The notes under the pieces are model-generated. The model saw only the letters and a program-made list of their open reading frames with translations, searched no databases and was not told the origin of the DNA. Shown piece by piece: positions 6,567 to 11,518 of a stretch of 11,518 nucleotides of DNA. Source of the stretch: BRH-c54 sp036567945 (lineage in GTDB: Bacteria; Bacteroidota; Bacteroidia; Flavobacteriales_E; Vicingaceae); assembly GCA_036567945.1 (NCBI GenBank), contig DATCTM010000003.1:1-11518 (forward strand), written 5' to 3'. Within the stretch, counting starts at the first letter, position 1; each line of letters starts with the position of its first letter. A program made the translations under genes and the position numbers.

Positions 6567-7338
6567 ATTACCAAACATACCAGAAAGAGATCAAAAACCA
6601 AGAAATAATGGGTTAACCATGATGATGGATAAAGGACTTAGCTGGCGACAAGCAGAAAATTTTGTAGATGCCAATGCTCATCTTACAGACCTTATAAAAT
6701 TAGGCTTTGGAACTTCTTATGTAACCAAAGATTTTCAAAGGAAAATTGATATTTATAAAGCCGGAAATTTGAATGTTTACTTGGGTGGTACACTTTTCGA
6801 AGCTTTTGTAGTAAGAGGTATGTTTGATGATTACCGAAGATTATTAGATAAGTTTAACATTGATACTTGCGAAGTTTCTGATGGTTCTATCATTCTTCCT
6901 AATGAGAAAAAATGTGAGTACATTGCTACATTAGCAAAAGATTATAGAGTTTTATCTGAAGTAGGTTCTAAAGAGGCAGGAATTTTTATTAGTCCTGCCA
7001 AATGGATTTCTATGATGAAAGATGAATTAGATGCCGGAGCATGGAAAGTTATTGCTGAAGCTAGAGAAAGTGGTACCGTTGGTATTTATCGCCCAAACGG
7101 AACGGCTCATGTTGCTTTAGTAAACAAAATTATTGCTAAAGTAAAATTAGAAAATATCCTTTGGGAAGCCCCACTTAAAAATCAACAAGTTTGGTTTATT
7201 AAGCAATTTGGAGCAAATGTAAACTTAGGAAATATTGCTCCCAACGAAGTAATTGCTTTGGAATGTCTTAGACTAGGGTTAAGAGGAGATACCTTCTTCG
7301 AAAACCTTCCGGAAGAAATTACTTCAGCTTTTCATTAA
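6556..7338 (+). CDS. comA: Phosphosulfolactate synthase (ComA) family protein
   Basis: This 260-residue TIM-barrel protein belongs to the ComA family. In methanogens ComA adds sulfite to phosphoenolpyruvate, giving (2R)-phosphosulfolactate, the first step to coenzyme M. A Bacillus homologue takes part in making spore sulfolactate, and a plant homologue is the heat-stress protein HSA32. Family segments visible in order are GLTMMMDKGL (19-28), TDLIKLGFGTSY (44-55), YLGGTLFE (75-82), CEVSDGS (105-111), SEVGSK (134-139), EARESG (168-173), WEAPLKNQQVWFI (203-215) and LRLGLRGDT (238-246). The protein is full length and cytoplasmic. It begins inside the TPR gene (11-nt overlap) and precedes a rhodanese gene. 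No comB-like phosphatase or sulfolactate dehydrogenase is nearby, so the product's fate is open. The symbol rests on family only. Confidence 0.85.
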   Translation: MNFELPNIPERDQKPRNNGLTMMMDKGLSWRQAENFVDANAHLTDLIKLGFGTSYVTKDFQRKIDIYKAGNLNVYLGGTLFEAFVVRGMFDDYRRLLDKFNIDTCEVSDGSIILPNEKKCEYIATLAKDYRVLSEVGSKEAGIFISPAKWISMMKDELDAGAWKVIAEARESGTVGIYRPNGTAHVALVNKIIAKVKLENILWEAPLKNQQVWFIKQFGANVNLGNIAPNEVIALECLRLGLRGDTFFENLPEEITSAFH

Positions 7339-7350
7339 TAAGCTACTACT

Positions 7351-7358
7351 TAATTTTA
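7351..7358 (+). promoter_or_regulatory. Candidate internal -7 box (TAATTTTA) before the rhodanese gene
   Basis: TAATTTTAG lies in the 33-nt spacer after the ComA stop and ends 13 nt before the rhodanese ATG. It has the same octamer and a similar position as the boxes before three other genes. It may be a weak internal promoter, or chance in AT-rich DNA. No -33 TTG is evident, since the upstream bases are the end of the ComA coding region. Confidence 0.25.
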
Positions 7359-7371
7359 GATTCTTTATATT

Positions 7372-7671
7372 ATGAATGAAATAGCTCCTTCAGAACTAAA
7401 AAAAATGATAGAGGAAAACGCTAATATTCAAATTATTGATATTAGAGATGATTATGTTTTCGAAGATTTTAACCTAGGGGGAACAAACATTCCCTTAGAA
7501 AATGTAATTAACAACAAAGCAGAGTTTGAAAATGATAAAAAAACTGTTTTTATCTGTAACTCAGGAAAAAGATCTTCTGCCATTGTGCGTACGTTAACGG
7601 TAAAACATCAACTTCCAAATATTTACTCTTTAAAAGGTGGTATTGAAGCTTATGTTGAAGAATGCTTATAA
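7372..7671 (+). CDS. Single-domain rhodanese-like protein
   Basis: This 99-residue stand-alone rhodanese domain probably carries sulfur as a cysteine persulfide in the cytoplasm. It has IQIIDIRDDYVF (19-30) with the usual Asp and Arg of the first motif, then NLGGTNIPLENV in place of the common GHIPGAxNIPL. The active loop CNSGKRS has Cys62 as nucleophile and Arg67 closing the loop, and IYSLKGGIEAY lies near the end. The six-residue loop fits the thiosulfate/persulfide class rather than Cdc25-type phosphatases. A second cysteine (Cys98) sits next to the C-terminus. It lies 33 bp after the ComA homologue and 8 bp before the DUF368 gene, so it is very likely in the same operon. A sulfur link with ComA is inference. 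The start ATG has no competitor close by. Confidence 0.9.
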   Translation: MNEIAPSELKKMIEENANIQIIDIRDDYVFEDFNLGGTNIPLENVINNKAEFENDKKTVFICNSGKRSSAIVRTLTVKHQLPNIYSLKGGIEAYVEECL

Positions 7672-7679
7672 ACTAAAAA

Positions 7680-8603
7680 ATGGCAACAAGAAATCTTAAA
7701 GATTATATTTTTATTGCATTGAAAGGCATAGCTATGGGTGCAGCAGATGTTGTTCCCGGAGTTTCTGGTGGAACTATTGCTTTTATTTCAGGAATTTATG
7801 AAGAATTACTTGAAACCATTAGCAATTTTAATTTACAAGCATTAAAAGTATTAACCAAAGAAGGTGTTAAGCCTTTCTGGAAACACATCAACGGAAGTTT
7901 TATCACTACACTATTACTTGGAATTGCTGTCAGCATAATTTCTTTGGCAAAACTGATTACTTATTTGCTTCATGCTCATGCTGTATTGCTCTGGGGTTTC
8001 TTTTTCGGATTAATAATTGCCAGCATATTTTTAGTAGGTAAAAAAGTAGCTGAGTGGCAGTTGTCGCGTGTCTTAGCTGTAATTGTAGGAACAGTAATTG
8101 CGTTTACTATAACCATTTTAAATCCTATGGAAAACCCTGATACACTTTGGTTTGTGTTTGTTTCAGGAGCTATTGCTATTTGTGCGATGATTTTACCTGG
8201 AATTTCAGGGAGTTTTATTTTACTATTGCTGGGTTCTTATGAACTAATTCTTTCCTCTATTAAAGATTTTAAAATTACCACCATACTTACTTTTGGTGTT
8301 GGTTGTGTAGTTGGATTGCTTTCTTTCTCTAAATTTTTAAATTGGCTATTTAAAAGATACCATGATGTTACTGTTGCTGCATTAACAGGCTTTCTAATTG
8401 GTTCTTTAAATAAAGTTTGGCCTTGGAAAGAAGTGTTATCTACCAGAGAGAATTCTAAAGGTGAAATTGTTCCATTCATAGAAACCAATGTTTTACCTAA
8501 CCAATTCCATGAAGAGCCACAAATAATGACCGTTATCATACTTGCTCTTGTTGGTTTTGGCTTAATTTTCGGATTAGAAAAATTGGCTAAAAAACCTATC
8601 TAA
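7680..8603 (+). CDS. DUF368 membrane protein, probable polyprenyl-phosphate translocase (PopT family)
   Basis: This 307-residue polytopic inner-membrane protein has several hydrophobic segments, among them about 73-95, 99-120, 129-148, 156-187, 200-220 and 281-300. It shows the family's internal duplication: MGAADVVPGVSGGTIAFISG (19-38) is mirrored by ICAMILPGISGSFILLLLGS (167-186), each with a PG[V/I]SG element. DUF368 proteins were shown in 2022 to return undecaprenyl phosphate across the membrane for reuse in peptidoglycan and surface-polymer synthesis (named PopT in one study). That links it by theme, not by operon, to glmM in this window. It begins 8 nt after the rhodanese stop. Its stop is 1 nt from the stop of the convergent lipoprotein gene, leaving no room for a terminator between them. 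Confidence 0.9.
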   Translation: MATRNLKDYIFIALKGIAMGAADVVPGVSGGTIAFISGIYEELLETISNFNLQALKVLTKEGVKPFWKHINGSFITTLLLGIAVSIISLAKLITYLLHAHAVLLWGFFFGLIIASIFLVGKKVAEWQLSRVLAVIVGTVIAFTITILNPMENPDTLWFVFVSGAIAICAMILPGISGSFILLLLGSYELILSSIKDFKITTILTFGVGCVVGLLSFSKFLNWLFKRYHDVTVAALTGFLIGSLNKVWPWKEVLSTRENSKGEIVPFIETNVLPNQFHEEPQIMTVIILALVGFGLIFGLEKLAKKPI

Positions 8604-8604
8604 T

Positions 8605-9258
8605 TTACTTTTTAAATACATAACTTAAACCAAAGTTAAATATAAATGGAGCATGGTCTATTCTTAATTCGGAAGCAGGTACAGAAAATCCCATTTGTAA
8701 ATTAACTTGAATTCTTCTCCAACCTATTCTTGTTCCAACTACAGGTTCTGCAAAATACCCTCTATTTTCACTCCCAAAATCCACATAACAAAACCTGGGA
8801 GCAAAATATGAACTACCTGTAACACCACTTTCTTCATCAGCAAGAGTAATTAGCCCAATAGATGGCTGCAAAAAATACCGTGAATAATTTCCTTTATTGG
8901 TAGTACCAAAAATACCTTCAGTTGTTGTTTTTGAATTTCCATAACCATAGCCTCCATAAATCTCAAACAAACCTTTTGAACCCAAAGGTTCGTAATAGCC
9001 TAAACCACCTTCAAAAAAAGAATGAAAATGATCTGAACCATCAAAGGTTGAAAAATTAGCCATAACACCCAATTTTTCAATTGGTGAATAGGCTGTCTGC
9101 ACATCAAATCCGGTTACTCCCATTGTAGCTTCCACATTATAATCTCCTGCTTTATTAATCATAGGAGCATTTACTTTATTAGGAAAATAAACAGGTGCAC
9201 AGGCATAAAATAATGCAATAAATATTAATCCTATTATTATTTTTAATTTATCCATCAT
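8605..9258 (-). CDS. Predicted lipoprotein with beta-barrel-like sequence, function unknown
   Basis: I do not recognise the family of this 217-residue protein. The N-terminus is a lipoprotein signal: basic MMDKLK, the hydrophobic stretch IIIGLIFIALFYA, then Cys20 in FYACAP. This is a loose lipobox of the kind Bacteroidota tolerate. The mature part is rich in glycine and aromatic residues in alternating strands (GGLGYYEPLGSKGLFEIYGG, FLQPSIGLITLA, GYFAEPVVGTRIGWRRIQVN) and ends FNFGLSYVFKK. This looks like a small outer-membrane beta-barrel or a porin-like 'outer membrane beta-barrel' domain attached to lipid. Two adjacent ATGs (9258 and 9255) are both possible starts; the -7 box at 9275-9282 fits either. 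It is divergent from the M28 peptidase gene and convergent with the DUF368 gene. Confidence 0.8.
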   Translation of the reverse strand: MMDKLKIIIGLIFIALFYACAPVYFPNKVNAPMINKAGDYNVEATMGVTGFDVQTAYSPIEKLGVMANFSTFDGSDHFHSFFEGGLGYYEPLGSKGLFEIYGGYGYGNSKTTTEGIFGTTNKGNYSRYFLQPSIGLITLADEESGVTGSSYFAPRFCYVDFGSENRGYFAEPVVGTRIGWRRIQVNLQMGFSVPASELRIDHAPFIFNFGLSYVFKK

Positions 9259-9274
9259 GTTTAAGAATATTTTC

Positions 9275-9305
9275 CAAAGTTAATAGCTTAATTTCTAATT
9301 ATTAA
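9275..9305 (-). promoter_or_regulatory. Promoter for the lipoprotein gene
   Basis: On the minus strand, TAACTTTG (9282 to 9275) matches TAnnTTTG exactly and ends 16 nt before the ATG. At the ideal 20-nt spacing the -33 position has TTA instead of TTG (9305 to 9303). The geometry is the same as at glmM, which supports a real promoter with a very short leader. Confidence 0.55.
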
Positions 9306-9317
9306 TGATATATATCA
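9306..9317. promoter_or_regulatory. 12-bp perfect palindrome in a divergent promoter region
   Basis: TGATATATATCA is a perfect palindrome in the 140-bp region between the divergent lipoprotein and M28 peptidase genes. It abuts the -33 side of the lipoprotein promoter and lies 54 bp before the TAATTTTA box of the peptidase gene. It could be an operator for a dimeric regulator, but AT-alternating palindromes arise easily in such DNA. Confidence 0.25.
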
Positions 9318-9370
9318 GTTAAATTAGCAAACCCTTAATCTTTTTAAATAAATTTTACAAAGTGATTCAG

Positions 9371-9378
9371 TAATTTTA
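9371..9378 (+). promoter_or_regulatory. Candidate -7 box (TAATTTTA) for the M28 peptidase gene
   Basis: TAATTTTACC ends 20 nt before the peptidase ATG. It is the same octamer as at 935-942, 5126-5133 and 7351-7358, differing from TAnnTTTG in its last base only. The matching -33 region has no TTG. Confidence 0.35.
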
Positions 9379-9398
9379 CCTTAAACTATTTTACAAAC

Positions 9399-10955
9399 AT
9401 GAAAAAACAACTCATAACTGTATTTCTATTATTGGTTTTCGGCTTAACCATCAGCTTTGCACAACAAGACTCTATTGCCCTAAAATATGCTACAACCATT
9501 ACCCAAGAAGACTTAAGTAAACACTTACACATTATTGCTTCAGATGAGTATGGTGGTAGAGAAACAGGTAAAGAAAGCCTTACCAAAGCTGCTACTTATA
9601 TTAGCAATTTTTACAAAGAAATTGGCATTCCTCCTATTAAAGACATTGTTTATTATCAAACTTATAAAGTGGGGGTACAAGAGGCGACAGGAGTTTCTAT
9701 CACTTATGATAACAAAACATTTATCCAAAATAAAGACTTCTATACCTTTCCTACTTATCTTGAAAATAATCAATTTAATGCTGAAGTAATTTTTGCAGGC
9801 TATGGTATTGACGACTCTCTTTACTCTGACTACACCAATCTGGATGTAAAAGGTAAAGTTGTAATTATTCTAAATGGCGAACCTAAAAACAAAAATGAAC
9901 GCTACTGGGTTTCTAATACAGATACCCCTTCCAAATGGAGCAACAAAAGAAACAACCCTAAAATTGCTACAGCAAAAGAAAAAGGTGCTTTGGCATTGCT
10001 TATCATTAATAAAAATACGCCTGAAATGATAAAAACGTACACTCATTTTATTGAAAGCGAAAAACTGCAAGTCCTTGATAAATCCGAGATAGATTACGAT
10101 TTTCCTAGTTTTTACATTTCTTCCGAAATGGCTGATGAAATCATCTCAAAATCATCACAAAAACTTAAAGAAAAAATAAATAGCAAAGGTGTTCCAGAAA
10201 GTTTTACCATTAAAAACAAACTAAATATAAATATCAACAAAGAAACACTTATTTCTGACGCTCATAATGTGTTGGCCTATATTGAGGGCAGCGATTTAAA
10301 GGATGAACTAATAATTTTAAGCGCCCATTACGACCATATTGGAGAGCATAATGGTAAAATTTTTAACGGTGCTGATGATGATGGATCCGGAACAGTAGCC
10401 ATTATGGAAATTGCCGAAGCTTTTATAAAAGCTAAAAAAGATGGCAACGGACCAAGAAGAAGTATTTTAGTTCTCAATGTTTCAGGAGAAGAAAAAGGAT
10501 TATTAGGTTCAAAGTATTACACCAACTACCCTATTTTTCCTTTAGAAAATACAGTTGCCAACCTTAATATTGATATGATAGGAAGACTGGATGAAAAACA
10601 CGCAGATAACGAAAATTACATCTACATTATTGGTTCCGATATGCTTAGTAATGATTTACATGAAATCAATGAAAAAGCAAATGCTACTTACACTCAACTA
10701 GAATTGGATTATGAATTTAACACCACGAAAGATCCTAATCGATATTATTATCGTTCTGACCATTACAACTTTGCTAAAAACAACATTCCCGTAATATTTT
10801 ATTTTAACGGAGTACACGAAGATTATCATAAAGAAACAGACACCGTTGATAAAATTATTTTTTCTAAAATGGAAAAAATTACCCGATTGGTTTTTCATAC
10901 TGCTTGGGATTTAGCCAACAGAAATGAACGTATTCAATTGAATGTTTCTGAATAA
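9399..10955 (+). CDS. Secreted M28-family zinc peptidase
   Basis: This 518-residue protein has a Sec signal peptide (MKKQ, a hydrophobic core, and probable cleavage after SFA, residues 19-21). It is therefore periplasmic or exported. An N-terminal region with the GGRETGK element (52-58) leads into a protease-associated-like insert (about 125-275). The catalytic domain follows with a complete two-zinc M28 site: His310 in HYDHIG, Asp327 in GADDDGSG, the general base Glu364 and ligand Glu365 in SGEEKGLLGS, Asp392 in NIDMIGR, and His455 in SDHYNF. M28 enzymes are mostly aminopeptidases that trim peptides, here probably for nutrition or turnover outside the cytoplasm. The C-terminus lacks a type IX secretion tail, so transport by that route is not indicated. 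The stop directly abuts the trpG/pabA start, so both may share one mRNA. Confidence 0.92.
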   Translation: MKKQLITVFLLLVFGLTISFAQQDSIALKYATTITQEDLSKHLHIIASDEYGGRETGKESLTKAATYISNFYKEIGIPPIKDIVYYQTYKVGVQEATGVSITYDNKTFIQNKDFYTFPTYLENNQFNAEVIFAGYGIDDSLYSDYTNLDVKGKVVIILNGEPKNKNERYWVSNTDTPSKWSNKRNNPKIATAKEKGALALLIINKNTPEMIKTYTHFIESEKLQVLDKSEIDYDFPSFYISSEMADEIISKSSQKLKEKINSKGVPESFTIKNKLNININKETLISDAHNVLAYIEGSDLKDELIILSAHYDHIGEHNGKIFNGADDDGSGTVAIMEIAEAFIKAKKDGNGPRRSILVLNVSGEEKGLLGSKYYTNYPIFPLENTVANLNIDMIGRLDEKHADNENYIYIIGSDMLSNDLHEINEKANATYTQLELDYEFNTTKDPNRYYYRSDHYNFAKNNIPVIFYFNGVHEDYHKETDTVDKIIFSKMEKITRLVFHTAWDLANRNERIQLNVSE

Positions 10956-11518
10956 ATGATGAAAAAAGTTTTAGTACTAGACAATTACGATTCTTTTACC
11001 TATAATTTAGTGCATTATATTGAAGCTCTTAATTATGAAGTGGATGTTTTTAGAAATGATGAAATTTCCATTGAAGCTGTTGGTGCTTACGAAACGATAA
11101 TTCTCTCTCCCGGACCGAGTTTACCAAAAGATGCAGGAATATTATTAGATGTAATAAGAGCTTACGCTCCAACAAAAAAAATATTAGGTGTTTGTTTAGG
11201 AATGCAAGCCATCGGTGAAGTTTTTGGCGGAAAATTGGAGAATTTATCTCATGTTTTTCATGGTGTAGCGAGTCGGTTAAAAGTTATTGACACTTCTGAT
11301 AAACTTTTTGAAAATTTACCTCAACAATTTGAAATTGGTAGGTACCACAGTTGGGTAGTTGCTCAGAGCAATTTTCCAACAGATTTAATTATTACTGCTG
11401 TAGAAGAAAATAGCCAAATTATGGCATTAAGACATGTAACGTATAACTTATATGGTGTTCAATTTCACCCTGAATCTATTCTTACGCAACATGGTAAAGA
11501 AATCATTGCTAATTTTTT
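10956..11518 (+). CDS. trpG: Anthranilate / aminodeoxychorismate synthase glutamine amidotransferase subunit (3' end cut by window edge)
   Basis: This open frame of 187 codons runs off the right edge. The family has about 190 residues, so only a few are missing. It is a class I glutamine amidotransferase that supplies ammonia from glutamine to a chorismate-using partner. Visible features are VLDNYDSFTYNLVHYIE (7-23), the oxyanion segment SPGP (51-54), the nucleophile Cys80 in GVCLGMQA, the glutamine-site GRYHSW (128-133), and the catalytic His171 and Glu173 in FHPES. TrpG (tryptophan) and PabA (folate) cannot be separated by sequence, and one protein often serves both; the symbol is provisional. 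Tandem ATGs at 10956 and 10959 are possible starts. No trpE or pabB lies upstream; any trp genes would have to follow beyond the window. Confidence 0.9.
   Translation, partial: MMKKVLVLDNYDSFTYNLVHYIEALNYEVDVFRNDEISIEAVGAYETIILSPGPSLPKDAGILLDVIRAYAPTKKILGVCLGMQAIGEVFGGKLENLSHVFHGVASRLKVIDTSDKLFENLPQQFEIGRYHSWVVAQSNFPTDLIITAVEENSQIMALRHVTYNLYGVQFHPESILTQHGKEIIANF

Noticed and set aside
8237..8539. A 100-codon minus-strand frame inside the DUF368 gene
   Set aside because: It is antisense to a conserved membrane-protein gene and shows no family motif.
9535..9789. Plus-strand 84-codon frame inside the M28 gene
   Set aside because: It is a shifted reading of the peptidase coding sequence, whose own frame carries the signal peptide and complete zinc site.

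Overview
The window is AT-rich, densely coding DNA from a member of the Bacteroidota, most likely a flavobacterium-like species. The signs are TAnnTTTG promoter boxes, no usable Shine-Dalgarno sequences, very short 5' leaders, and protein families in typical Bacteroidota form: an archaeal-like phosphohexomutase loop, a ComA homologue, a DUF368 transporter and a secreted M28 peptidase. I see no IS element, phage gene, CRISPR array, tRNA or rRNA, and no gene-free gap of 300 bases or more. This is mostly core metabolism.

Left half (1-5009), all on the minus strand. Read in the direction of transcription, the order is glmM (phosphoglucosamine mutase), a class I cysteine desulfurase, a small transaldolase of the FSA/TalC family, a YciO-type Sua5/YrdC protein, and a PfkB-family sugar kinase cut by the left edge. 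glmM has the best promoter in the window: TAAATTTG with a TTG 20 nt upstream, 15 nt before the ATG I prefer. The spacers between these genes are 39-118 bp. Two of them carry related, degenerate 7-bp-periodic filler.

Middle (5142-8603), plus strand. A cytoplasmic TPR protein overlaps by 11 nt a phosphosulfolactate synthase (ComA) homologue. A one-domain rhodanese and a DUF368 polyprenyl-phosphate translocase follow closely. The cluster looks like one operon. The ComA/rhodanese pairing hints at sulfur chemistry, but no later coenzyme M or sulfolactate gene is present.

Right part (8605-11518). A minus-strand gene for a predicted lipoprotein with beta-barrel-like sequence converges on the DUF368 gene with a 1-nt gap. 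It diverges, across a 140-bp promoter region, from a secreted M28 zinc peptidase. The peptidase gene abuts a glutamine amidotransferase subunit (trpG/pabA) that is cut by the right edge, a few residues short of its expected end.

The most interesting non-genic signals are (1) the heptad-periodic intergenic filler with a shared 18-nt core, and (2) a recurring TAATTTTA box 8-23 nt before four start codons, which looks like a relaxed -7 element. I found no obviously new multi-gene system.
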